Shown piece by piece: positions 27,207-35,800 of a stretch of 64,000 nt of DNA (its first letter is position 1; every line of letters starts with the position of its first letter). Where the stretch lies: positions 1,860,001 to 1,924,000 of the forward strand of contig NZ_PEFL01000001.1 in NCBI RefSeq assembly GCF_002754475.1, given 5' to 3'. Source of the DNA: Comamonas sp. 26 (GTDB lineage: Bacteria; Pseudomonadota; Gammaproteobacteria; Burkholderiales; Burkholderiaceae_C). Made by a program: the position numbers and the translations under genes. The notes beneath the pieces are model-generated. The model did not search any database. It had not been told where the DNA came from and worked only from the letters and a program-made list of their open reading frames with translations.

Positions 27207-28377
27207 CTTCATCCATCATTCGAGCTGCCTGATTGTTCAGAGCGGTATCCGCACGGAAGTAGCCCAGTACGGTGTTCACACTGTGGTGCCCGGTCAGCGC
27301 CATGGTGTCGGCCAAAGGCATGTTGCGCCTGCCTGCCTCCGTCACAAAGCCAGAGCGCAGCGAGTGCGCTGAAAAATCACCTTCCACCCCTGCCAGCGCG
27401 CATCGCTCTTTGACGATATTGCGCACCGCTGCAGGCGTGAGTGGCTCAGCCACATGACCTCCTTTGCGTATACGCCTGAAGATAGGGCCTTCTGAAATTT
27501 GAGCCGCGGCCAGCCATGCCCTCAAAGCGTTAGCTGCCCGGCCAGTAACTGGTTTGTGATTTTCTGGGGCATCCGTACCGCTCTGATTAGTCTTGCTATG
27601 GGTCAGTGTGTAGATAAAGTCAGCATCACCCACTGTCCGCAAGTAACGCATATCGGCGCTTGCCACTTCTGAGCGCCGGCGTCCCCCGCTGGCCCAGGCA
27701 AACAAGAGCAGGGCGCGGTCTCGCTGACCTCGCAGGCTGTCGTCGCAGGTGCTCAGCAGCTCCTCCAGCACATCCCGCGTCAAGGCTTCTTTTTTTTGCG
27801 GGAGCTCCCCGCGCCGCGCATAAGCCTTGCGGGTGCGCGACATCAACTCCTTGACCGCACCATCTTGGCAGGGGTTAAGCATGGAATGCACCTGGTGAGC
27901 CTTGGACATCACCGCCATGCGGTGAACCAGCGTGTTGTGAGAGAGCGGGCCTTTTTTGGCCTTGTAACCCGCAGCGACCAGCGCTTCATCAATCTCCGCA
28001 GGCATTTCGCTGACCAAGCCCGCACCCGTCTGCCGCTGGGCATGGTCAATGATGAATTGCAGCACGCTAGCCACAGTCAGTGGCAGTTGCATGGGTTGAC
28101 CAAGACGCAGCACATGCCAAGCCGCCCAGTAGCGCATGGCGCTTTGGTAGCTGTTGCGAGTGTTGGCCGATTCGCCTTCATGCATCAACTCCTTGATGGC
28201 TTGATGCGCCTTGGGTGCCAGCGGCAATGTCAGTGCGCCAGACGCTGGCGGCTCATCAGAGCGAAAAGCCACAGGGGCAGAGAAGGGGGAGCGCTTGCGG
28301 GAATCCATATCGGTATTTTCACCGCGAGAACGTCTTGGCAGGCAAGTTTGCTGCTCCCTCTGACTCACATTGCTCAT
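27202..28377 (-). CDS. Tyrosine recombinase / site-specific integrase
   Basis: 391 aa. The N-terminal SAM-like core-binding domain (about 60-190) includes SANTRNSYQSAMRYWAAWHV. The catalytic domain follows: first Arg in LFAWASGGRRRSE, HSLRSGFVTEAG for the H-x-x-R pair, then GHHSVNTVLGYFR with the nucleophilic Tyr. All catalytic residues are in place. The protein ends MMDED directly against the CTTAGT array. It is divergent from a KfrA-like gene with palindromes between them. It does not look like XerC/D by its long N-terminus. Its substrate site is unknown. ATG 28377 is chosen over TTG 28380. Confidence 0.9.
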   Translation of the reverse strand: MSNVSQREQQTCLPRRSRGENTDMDSRKRSPFSAPVAFRSDEPPASGALTLPLAPKAHQAIKELMHEGESANTRNSYQSAMRYWAAWHVLRLGQPMQLPLTVASVLQFIIDHAQRQTGAGLVSEMPAEIDEALVAAGYKAKKGPLSHNTLVHRMAVMSKAHQVHSMLNPCQDGAVKELMSRTRKAYARRGELPQKKEALTRDVLEELLSTCDDSLRGQRDRALLLFAWASGGRRRSEVASADMRYLRTVGDADFIYTLTHSKTNQSGTDAPENHKPVTGRAANALRAWLAAAQISEGPIFRRIRKGGHVAEPLTPAAVRNIVKERCALAGVEGDFSAHSLRSGFVTEAGRRNMPLADTMALTGHHSVNTVLGYFRADTALNNQAARMMDED

Positions 28378-28647
28378 CAAGAGTGGTTCCCTAGTTCCTG
28401 ACTTGCTCAGTGCAACTCAAGCCCCCTTTTTTTGAGCGCGATGTTGAGAAGCACGGAAGTTTCGCCCCCAATGACTAAAAACAGCCACTGGGGCTGTATT
28501 CATGGCTACAAAACGCTGTAATGTACGTTTTCATTTGTATGAAAACTTCATACATAATATTTAATACATAAGATGTATTGTGTATTACGTATTTTATTTA
28601 TAAATCACGATAACAATAACTTATCGTTAGTAATATTGAGTATTGAT
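28378..28647. other. AT-rich divergent promoter gap between recombinase and KfrA-like genes
   Basis: This 270-bp gap is GC-normal on the recombinase side, then sharply AT-rich from 28520, with several TACAT/ATGTA and GTATGA/TCATAC repeats listed separately. It should hold both promoters. No RNA gene or peptide was recognised. Confidence 0.55.
28537..28579. promoter_or_regulatory. Two inverted repeats, likely KfrA-type operators
   Basis: GTATGA-AAACT-TCATAC spans 28537-28553. AATACAT-AAG-ATGTATT spans 28563-28579. Both arms are perfect and the centres are 26 bp apart. They lie 70-110 bp upstream of the KfrA-like gene. Plasmid KfrA proteins repress their own promoter through inverted repeats, so autoregulation is likely. 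Confidence 0.6.
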
Positions 28648-29631
28648 ATGAATACAGCAAAAACAACGTCGCGAGGCGTGCAAGAGTCCGATGTCTGGGC
28701 TGCGGCAGACGCTTTGATCGCCCAAGGTCTGCGTCCAACCATCGAGCGAGTGCGCCAGCACATAGGGCGCGGATCTCCCAATACGGTCAGCCCGATGCTG
28801 GAGACCTGGTTTGCAACGCTGGGGCGCCGTCTGGGTGTTGCCGGAGAGCAAGATCCATCGGTGCTGAAGTCTGTGCCAGACCCCGTTCAGCGACTGGCCC
28901 AGGACTTGTGGGATAGCGCTCAGGAAGAGGCGAAAAAATCAGCCACCATTGCATTGGCCCAGCGCGAAGATGTATTGAAAGCGCAAGAACAAGAATTTGT
29001 GGCTCAGCAAGAACAACTGGTACAGCGCGAAGCCACCATGCAGGCGCAGAAAGAAGCCATGAATCAGGCTCTGCAGGCGGCGCAAAACCACGCGCAAGAT
29101 CTGGCTCGTCGGCTAGATGAAATGCAGCAGCAACTGCAAGACCGAGATCAGCGCCTCGAAGAGTCCCGCGAAGAACTCAGCAGCGCCGTGCGCCAGCGTG
29201 ATCTCCAGCAGCAAAAGCACAGCGAAGAAATTCAGTCTGCAGCCGCAGAGCGCCAACGCATGGCCGAACAATATGCAGGTAATGAGCGTCACATGCTCAA
29301 CGAAGTAGATCGCGCTCGCCAGGAGCTAACTGCCGCCCGCAAAGCTCAGCAAGAGCAAGAGCGCAAAGCAGAGTCCAAGTACCTGGAGTTGCAAAACCGC
29401 TTTGAGCAGTCCGAGCAGGAAATTTTGAACTTGCACACACAGCTGCAAAGCACACAAAACACCGCAGCACTGGCACAAGAACGAGCAGCAGACCTCAAGA
29501 GCTTATTGGAAGCGCAGCAACGTTTGTCAAGTACTTCTGTAGCGACGGACTCCCATACAGCTCAAGCAGCCAATCGCCGCCCCAAATTGGCGGTCACACG
29601 CCGATCTATCAATCGCCGTACGTTGCGATAG
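28648..29631 (+). CDS. KfrA-like DNA-binding protein with long coiled coil
   Basis: 327 aa. The N-terminal KfrA_N domain (residues about 12-100) includes DVWAAADALIAQGLRPTIER and HIGRGSPNTVSPMLETW, a helix-turn-helix region. From residue about 100 to 290 it is an almost unbroken glutamine/glutamate-rich coiled coil, ending in a basic tail (NRRPKLAVTRRSINRRTLR). Plasmid KfrA proteins are autorepressors that may act as a segregation scaffold. Here the gene faces a tyrosine recombinase instead of plasmid partition genes. No ribosome binding site is obvious, but ATG 28648 fits the domain start. A chromosomal role is unknown. Confidence 0.88.
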   Translation: MNTAKTTSRGVQESDVWAAADALIAQGLRPTIERVRQHIGRGSPNTVSPMLETWFATLGRRLGVAGEQDPSVLKSVPDPVQRLAQDLWDSAQEEAKKSATIALAQREDVLKAQEQEFVAQQEQLVQREATMQAQKEAMNQALQAAQNHAQDLARRLDEMQQQLQDRDQRLEESREELSSAVRQRDLQQQKHSEEIQSAAAERQRMAEQYAGNERHMLNEVDRARQELTAARKAQQEQERKAESKYLELQNRFEQSEQEILNLHTQLQSTQNTAALAQERAADLKSLLEAQQRLSSTSVATDSHTAQAANRRPKLAVTRRSINRRTLR

Positions 29632-29702
29632 CAGACACGGTGCGTGAAGCATGTCAACAGCACTCCGAAAAGGCTAAAAATTCCTTGATTTGGCATCTAC
29701 TT

Positions 29703-30063
29703 GGCGTTGTTGCATAACTCACCTCTGCCACTACGGTAGGCTCGCGAGATGAGTAAATCAGCGCTACTGCCCCACAAATTGGAAGGCGTACAACACGTCA
29801 CTGAAGGCGCGAGGTGGCAAGACCTTCTCGGACGCTGCCATCCAGTTTTGCCTGATCGTCAAATGCCTGTTTAATTTGCCTTTGCGTTAGGCCTTGGGCT
29901 GGTCCAATCGCTATTGCGTTTGGCCGGTTTGCAGTGGACGGCGTTGTTGCAGAAATTGCCGTGTCGTAAGCGGTAGGCTCAAGGTATGATCCAGCCCAGC
30001 AAGCCCCGCTACCGCACTACCAACTGGAAGCAATACAACGCCTCACTCAAAGCACGAGGTTAA
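29703..30063 (+). mobile_element. Nested IS5-family remnants
   Basis: Two partial copies start with the same end, GGCGTTGTTGCA, at 29703 and 29940. The first has ATG 29749 and a decayed start, then in other frames GGKTFSDAAIQFCLIVKCLF, a stop and ALGLVQSLLRLAGLQW, the N-terminal third of an IS5-type transposase. The second copy interrupts it. It starts at 29986 with MIQPSKPRYRTTNWKQYNAS and stops at TAA 30061 after 25 residues. No catalytic DDE residues remain. The right ends were not found. Confidence 0.75.
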
Positions 30064-31108
30064 GCGCATGTAATCGATTTACTGAACTGGACCGTCCTCA
30101 GACGGCAGCCGTGGCATGGCCACGATCTTATAAACTCTGGAGTATGGGTAGCCCGTTGCGTTTATTCTGACTTGTAAAACTACCTATTTATCGAGAATGG
30201 CGTTGCATTTCAAAGAGACAGGGTTTTGTTGCGATTCAAAAGCAACGGTTTTTGAGCAAGGTCAGCGTTATTGCGCAGTCTTAAGACAGAGTCTAGTGAA
30301 ATGATACATGTGGGCTGGATGTAGAACTTGATCATGCAAGACAAGCTAAGTAAGAACATTGCGTCCTAAATTAAGGCATTTTTTTTGGGGTAATTTGCGT
30401 CGGGTGACTTTACGGACACGTAACAATCCCGTGTGATTCCGAGCGCCTGCACGGTGCCGCACTTAACAGTGCGGCGGCGCGACAAGAATGCCCAAACCAA
30501 CGACCTGGAGGGGCGTTGGTGCGTTTGAACATTTATGTCTCCAGCGGGTGTGAGGGTTCTTGTGACCCCGTGAAAAGGCTGAGTTTTACGAAGCCGTCTG
30601 TCCTTATGCAGGCGACGATTGCACCGACAGAAATGTCCGAACCGAAGTGCGAATGAACGATGTTGAGCGACTGACTCGCGATGACAGGAGCTCTAAAGCG
30701 ACACAAAGAGGCCAACGAACGTGCGGAATGGATGTTTGGCACTTCGTGTCGCGATTAGGGTCGATCCTTGAGGGGAATTCGTGTCGGCGCGCTTGTTGCG
30801 ATTGACATTCGTTTAAAGCAACAGGGTTATCTACTACGGATTTTAGATACGATGTATAAGGCATTATCTGGACTCCCCGAGATAATAATCTTCATTAGCG
30901 AGTAAATGAACCCTATTTATCCCCTGCGGAGGATTTATTTGCAGAGTTTTTTGTTTATCAGGACGCGAACGAGCGCTCCGTTGATATTCAACAGTAGTTA
31001 ATCGCGGATATGGCCAGTGATTAATCGAAGGCTGTCGGGTTTCGCTTCGCTACATCAGGGGCTACGCCCCCGATACCCCCTAAACCCTCAATAACGGCTG
31101 CTGGTGGC
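30064..31108. other. 1-kb gap with several hairpins, no gene; possible replication origin
   Basis: No open frame on either strand looks coding. Inverted repeats stand out: GCCGCACT/AGTGCGGC with loop TAAC (30456-30475), CCAACG/CGTTGG (30497-30519), TTATCT/AGATAA (30864-30885) and GGGGC-TAC-GCCCC (31058-31070). The stretch lies just downstream of a rolling-circle Rep gene, where double- or single-strand origins of small replicons are often found. The origin role is inferred. Confidence 0.4.
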
Positions 31109-31975
31109 TCAAGCCCAAGCGGGCTCCCTCATTGGGATGTTGGTGTCCAAGATGAACCAGCAGGCATCCTTGAAGTGGCTCAGCCGGACACTGAGCTGCT
31201 CAGAACCCTGATAGCCAACCGTGTCCAAGTCATCAAACACTGCCTGCAACACATCTGGCATGTTCCAGCCCACAAAGCGGATGCGCTGAGGCTTGGGGAC
31301 AGACAGGCCCTTGCTAGAGGAGAACCTGTTGCTCCAGGCATCTCCGTCTGCAAAGGCCTTGGTCATGTATTTGGAGAGGTACGCAGCAATGCGGGAGGGC
31401 GCCCGCATGCGCTTGCTGGCCTGCAAGTCCACGTTGCCACCCAGTTCACCAACGACTGCATGCCACACGGAACGTATGACGCTGTAGCTTTTGACCTTGA
31501 CTCCACGAGCATGCTCCAGCATGCGCGGTACACGATGCACAGCCATATGAACATGCCAAGCCCCACGGGCTTGTCGCTCATACGCAGCGACGTAAAACCA
31601 GCCAGGAATGATCCGGGCCATACGACGGTTGAACTCTTTGACATGCCGCTTGAGAAGCCCCCAATCGGTCATGTTTTACTGGTAGGTGAGGGTGAGGAGG
31701 GTATCCACTCCCGCCGCCTTGCACAGATGCCGTACACGGGTTTTGGCACGTTTCGCTGAGCGCTCCAGATTGGCTTGATGCCGCTCTTCAGCGTTCGCTT
31801 CACGAGCCTCCAAGTACTGTTGATAGGCATCCTCAGTCAGTTCCCTAGCATGATGCCAAGTCACCAGTTCCCGAACAGTGCACTCGACATGGCCATTGCC
31901 AAGAGGGCGACGAACCAACTCGTATCCGCCGCCAGAGGTGCTAACAAGGCGATCACGCCCTACAATCCGTTCCAT
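31109..31975 (-). pseudogene. Rolling-circle (HUH) replication initiator with one in-frame stop
   Basis: Two open pieces in the same frame are separated only by TAA (31676-31678), then AAC-ATG. Read through, the protein is about 288 aa and carries all three RCR motifs: DTLLTLTY (motif 1), GAWHVHMAVH with the HUH metal ligands (motif 2), and AAYLSKYMTK with two Tyr (motif 3). Such Reps nick one strand and stay bound through the Tyr. The stop lies between motifs 1 and 2 and fits one GAA-to-TAA change, so the gene is dead unless the stop is read through. ATG 31975 follows AAAGGA. It overlaps the upstream unknown gene by 23 bases. Confidence 0.8.
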
Positions 31976-32492
31976 CAGTCTTGTCCTTTTCAAGATTGGT
32001 CATGGCCTCAGGAGTGTTGGTAGCACTCGCTGGGGCTTTCTTTTGGGGTGCGCAGATCATCGCACCTGAGCCTTGCCAAGGGCCTGCTTCAGCCTTGGTT
32101 ATCGTTTGAACCTCTCCAGCCAAGTAGTTCCAGTGAGGATGAGCAAGCTTATCAACTGCCTTGGGACAGCCAGGAGGACCCTGCACAGCGTCAGACATGT
32201 TCAATCGATCCAGAGCAACCCCTTTGCGCTCAGCAAGCGCCTCCAGACGCCAAACAATGCCGCAGAGCATGTATTCCAAGAAGTCGTGGCGGTCTTGCCA
32301 AGGTGTTCCGTCCTGAAACAGGACCGTTCCCGGCATCAGAGGATCATCAGCGTAGTCCACGCGAGCATCAGCTTCAAAGTCATGCTTGAGGGTGGCTCCC
32401 ACATAGGCCGCAAACACCTCTTTCTCGACGTCTTCAAGGCTGAGCCAGCCAAAGAGGTCTTCACGGGTACGGACGGGCTTGAGTTCGCTCAT
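31953..32492 (-). CDS. Unknown protein encoded with the rolling-circle Rep
   Basis: A 179-aa acidic soluble protein. The order is an N-terminal LFGWLSLEDVEKEVFAAYVG, a middle DRHDFLEYMLCGIVWRLEAL, and a disordered Lys/Ala/Thr-rich end. I recognise no family. A clear ribosome binding site (AAGGAATTGCC) precedes ATG 32492, and its end overlaps the Rep start, so the two form one unit. A copy-control or Rep accessory role is possible from position only. Its frame is intact although Rep is broken. Confidence 0.65.
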   Translation of the reverse strand: MSELKPVRTREDLFGWLSLEDVEKEVFAAYVGATLKHDFEADARVDYADDPLMPGTVLFQDGTPWQDRHDFLEYMLCGIVWRLEALAERKGVALDRLNMSDAVQGPPGCPKAVDKLAHPHWNYLAGEVQTITKAEAGPWQGSGAMICAPQKKAPASATNTPEAMTNLEKDKTDGTDCRA

Positions 32493-32521
32493 GGCAATTC
32501 CTTTCTTGCGTTGAACAGGGG

Positions 32522-35500
32522 TTGGTAGTGGTAGCTCAAACGGTGCTGCAAGCCTTATCCAGCCGACCGGAGGAGCTCGTAGAGCGTGCCCAGGAGCTCG
32601 GCTATACCGCCCTAGCCATTACAGACGAGTGTTCGATGGCTGGCGTGGTGCGCGCGCACGTTGCAGCCAAACAAGCGGGCTTACAGCTGCTGCTGGGCGC
32701 ACAGTTCAGCATCCAGCCGCGTGATAGCAGCGAAGCAGCATTCACCCTGGTGGCCCTGGCCCAGAATCTCAACGGCTACGGCAACCTGTGCCAGTTCATC
32801 ACCAAGCTGCGCCGCTCTTCCGAAAAAGGGACCTATCGGCTCGATCTCGATGAGATCGACGGGAAGGAGCTTCGAGACAACCTGGTGCTACTGTGTCCAG
32901 AGCGCTGCGCGACAGACCCACAGCTGGCCGCCATGGGCGGCTGGGCTTTGACACATTTCACGGGCCGCTGCTGGATTGGCGTGGATCTGGTGCGCCGGCT
33001 GGATGATGAGCTGTGGCTCCATCGCATGCGGGAGCTGTCCGATCTAACCGCATTGCCGCTCGTGGCCGTGGGCGACGTGCACATGCATGTGCGCTCGCGC
33101 AAGCCCCTGCAGGACGTGCTGACGGCCACACGCGTCGGCAAGCCGCTCACTGAATGCGGCTACGCGCTCCAGCGCAGCGCGGAGCGGCACTTGCGCAGCC
33201 GGTTGCGGCTGGCTCAGACATTCCCCGCCGAGCTGCTGGCTCAAACGCTGAGGGTCGCTGAACGCTGCAAATTCAGTCTGGACGAGCTGCGCTACCAATA
33301 TCCTGATCAAGTCGTCCCTGCAGGGCACACGGCGGACAGCTATTTGCGCCAGGCGACATACGAAGGGGCAGGGCGGCGCTGGCCAGGCGGCATCCCAGAG
33401 AAGGTACAGCACCAGATCGAGCACGAGCTGGAGTTGATCTGCGAGCTGAAGTATGAACCGTACTTCCTCACGGTCTATGACATCGTGGCATTTGCGCGCT
33501 CGCGCAACATCCTCTGTCAGGGCCGAGGTTCCGCAGCCAACAGCGTGGTTTGCTACTGCCTGGGCGTGACGGAGGTAGATCCTGCGCGCATGTCCGTGCT
33601 CTTCGAGCGTTTCATCAGCCGGGAACGCAATGAGCCACCGGACATCGACATCGACTTCGAGCACCAGCGGCGGGAAGAGGTCATTCAGTACCTGTACCAG
33701 AAGTACGGCCGCGACCGCGCTGCACTGACGGCTGCCGTCATTTCCTATCGGCCTCGATCCGCCATCCGCGATGTGGGCAAGGCCTTGGGATTCGAGCTCG
33801 AAGTGGTCGACGCCATTGCCAAGAGGCAGCAGTGGTTCGACGGTCGCAGCATTCGTCAGGAGCGTTTCGATGAGCTCGGCATGGACACGAGCTCGCTGGC
33901 CGTGCAGCAGCTCATCACCTTGACGGAGCAGCTGATCGGCTTCCCACGGCATCTTTCCCAGCACACCGGCGGCTTCGTGCTCACGCGAGATCTGCTGTGC
34001 AGGATGGTGCCGGTAGAAAACGCCTCGATGCCGGATCGCACAGTGATCGAATGGGACAAGGATGATCTGGATGCGGCAGGCCTGCTCAAGGTTGATGTGT
34101 TGGCCCTGGGCATGCTATCGGCCATCCGCCGAGCATTGGAGTTCATCAGCCGGCGCCGTGGGTTCAATTTTTCGATGCAGGACATTCCTGCAGAAGACAA
34201 AGCCACCTACGACATGATTTGCAGGGCCGACACGGTCGGTGTGTTCCAGATCGAGAGCCGTGCGCAGATGACGATGCTGCCACGCTTAAAGCCCAGGCGC
34301 TTCTACGACCTGGTGATAGAGGTGGCCATCGTGCGGCCTGGTCCTATTCAGGGCGGCATGGTGCACCCATATTTGCGCCGGCGTCAGGGCATCGATCCCG
34401 TGAGCTACCCGAGCGAGGCACTGAAAGAGGCTTTGGGCCGAACGCTCGGCGTGCCCGTGTTCCAGGAACAGGTCATGCAGGTGGCCATGCTCGCGGCCGG
34501 TTTCACTGCAGGCGAGGCCGATGGCCTGCGCCGAGCCATGGCAGCCTGGAAGCGCAAAGGCGGGCTGGAAAAGTATTACGACAAAATTGTTCAGGGCATG
34601 ACCTCAAGGGGCTATGAGCGAGAGTTTGCCGAGCAGATATTTGAGCAGATCAAGGGTTTCAGCGAATATGGGTTCCCTGAAAGCCACGCGGCCAGCTTCG
34701 CTCTGCTGGTCTATGCCAGCTGCTGGATCAAGCGCCATGAGCCTGCCGCCTTCCTTGCCGCCATGCTCAACAGTCAGCCGCTGGGGTTCTATTCCGCCAG
34801 CCAGCTGGTCCAGGACGCGCGCCGCCACGGCGTTGAAGTACGGCCCGTCGACGTGATGCACAGCGAGGTGGACTGTACGCTCGAAGACATCGACACCAAA
34901 CCAGCTGTACGGCTGGGCCTGCGCCTTATCTCCAGCCTGCGTAGCAGCAGTGCACTGCGCATTGCGGAGGAGCGTCATCGAGCGCCCTTCGACACTGCAC
35001 AGCAACTTGCCTTGCGTGTGCGTCTCCAGCAGCACGAGATGAAGGTTCTAGCTGCTGCGGGTGCACTGGCCACACTATCTGGGCACCGTCGCCAACAGGT
35101 GTGGGATGCCGCAGCCATGCACGCCGCGCCCGAGCTGCTGGAGGTGACCACCGTTGACGAAGCTTTCCTTGAACTGCCGGTAGCCCCGGAAGGAGAGGAG
35201 GTGCTATGGGACTTCGCATCGACAGGCCTGACGCTGCGCAGTCACCCCATGCACCTTCTGCGGCCGCGGCTGAACAAGTACAAGCTGAAGACTTCCAGGC
35301 AGCTCCGCACGGTCGTCAGCGGCGAGCGGGTGCGAACTGCTGGCATCGTGACGCTGAGGCAACAACCGGGCACGGCAAACGGCACTGTTTTCGTCTCGTT
35401 GGAAGACGAGGAGGGCTGCACACAGGTTATTGTCTGGCGCGACGTGCGCGATGAGCAGCGCCAGGTACTACTAGGGTCACGCCTTCTAGCAGTCGAAGGG

Positions 35501-35623
35501 CGTTGGCAGCGCCAAGGTCAAGTGTGCAACCTCATAGCGGAGCGGCTGGCGGACCTATCCCACCTCTTGGGCCGACTTTCCACAGCGGTCGTTCATACGT
35601 ATGAAAAGTGGACGCTCAACTGA
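32522..35623 (+). CDS. dnaE2: Error-prone DNA polymerase DnaE2, N-terminally truncated
   Basis: 1033 aa as read from TTG 32522. Similarity to DnaE2 begins at RPEELVERAQELGYTALAIT and then covers the PHP domain, the polymerase core (RGSAANSVVCYCLGV; PPDIDIDFEHQRREEV with two catalytic Asp; LLKVDVLALGML with the third), helix-hairpin-helix and an OB fold near the C-terminus. DnaE2 works with ImuA and ImuB in SOS mutagenesis. Here the first 20-25 residues, including the PHP H-x-H motif, are missing or scrambled, and imuAB are not upstream. The last residues (VVHTYEKWTLN) also look foreign. There is no proper ribosome binding site. It may be a pseudogene. Confidence 0.85.
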   Translation: MVVVAQTVLQALSSRPEELVERAQELGYTALAITDECSMAGVVRAHVAAKQAGLQLLLGAQFSIQPRDSSEAAFTLVALAQNLNGYGNLCQFITKLRRSSEKGTYRLDLDEIDGKELRDNLVLLCPERCATDPQLAAMGGWALTHFTGRCWIGVDLVRRLDDELWLHRMRELSDLTALPLVAVGDVHMHVRSRKPLQDVLTATRVGKPLTECGYALQRSAERHLRSRLRLAQTFPAELLAQTLRVAERCKFSLDELRYQYPDQVVPAGHTADSYLRQATYEGAGRRWPGGIPEKVQHQIEHELELICELKYEPYFLTVYDIVAFARSRNILCQGRGSAANSVVCYCLGVTEVDPARMSVLFERFISRERNEPPDIDIDFEHQRREEVIQYLYQKYGRDRAALTAAVISYRPRSAIRDVGKALGFELEVVDAIAKRQQWFDGRSIRQERFDELGMDTSSLAVQQLITLTEQLIGFPRHLSQHTGGFVLTRDLLCRMVPVENASMPDRTVIEWDKDDLDAAGLLKVDVLALGMLSAIRRALEFISRRRGFNFSMQDIPAEDKATYDMICRADTVGVFQIESRAQMTMLPRLKPRRFYDLVIEVAIVRPGPIQGGMVHPYLRRRQGIDPVSYPSEALKEALGRTLGVPVFQEQVMQVAMLAAGFTAGEADGLRRAMAAWKRKGGLEKYYDKIVQGMTSRGYEREFAEQIFEQIKGFSEYGFPESHAASFALLVYASCWIKRHEPAAFLAAMLNSQPLGFYSASQLVQDARRHGVEVRPVDVMHSEVDCTLEDIDTKPAVRLGLRLISSLRSSSALRIAEERHRAPFDTAQQLALRVRLQQHEMKVLAAAGALATLSGHRRQQVWDAAAMHAAPELLEVTTVDEAFLELPVAPEGEEVLWDFASTGLTLRSHPMHLLRPRLNKYKLKTSRQLRTVVSGERVRTAGIVTLRQQPGTANGTVFVSLEDEEGCTQVIVWRDVRDEQRQVLLGSRLLAVEGRWQRQGQVCNLIAERLADLSHLLGRLSTAVVHTYEKWTLN

Positions 35624-35800
35624 GGATTCACATTTTTAGTCGATTGCACGTTGCTCATAAGTTGGCGGCGAACCACGGGCCACAGCCATTCACATGTCGT
35701 AGAAGAACTTGGCACCTAGACGTACAAGTGATGATCGCTCTTTGAGCATTGCTGGGACGACTCTATATAGGGTCGGTGTTTGGTAGATCCCGGTGGTGGC

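Noticed and set aside
27052..27372. Plus-strand open frame with a long Leu-Val repeat
   Set aside because: It arises only from reading CTTAGT repeats in frame and continues antisense into the recombinase gene.
31775..32528. Plus-strand open frames opposite Rep and its partner gene
   Set aside because: The minus-strand proteins have HUH motifs and a good ribosome binding site; the plus-strand frames have neither.
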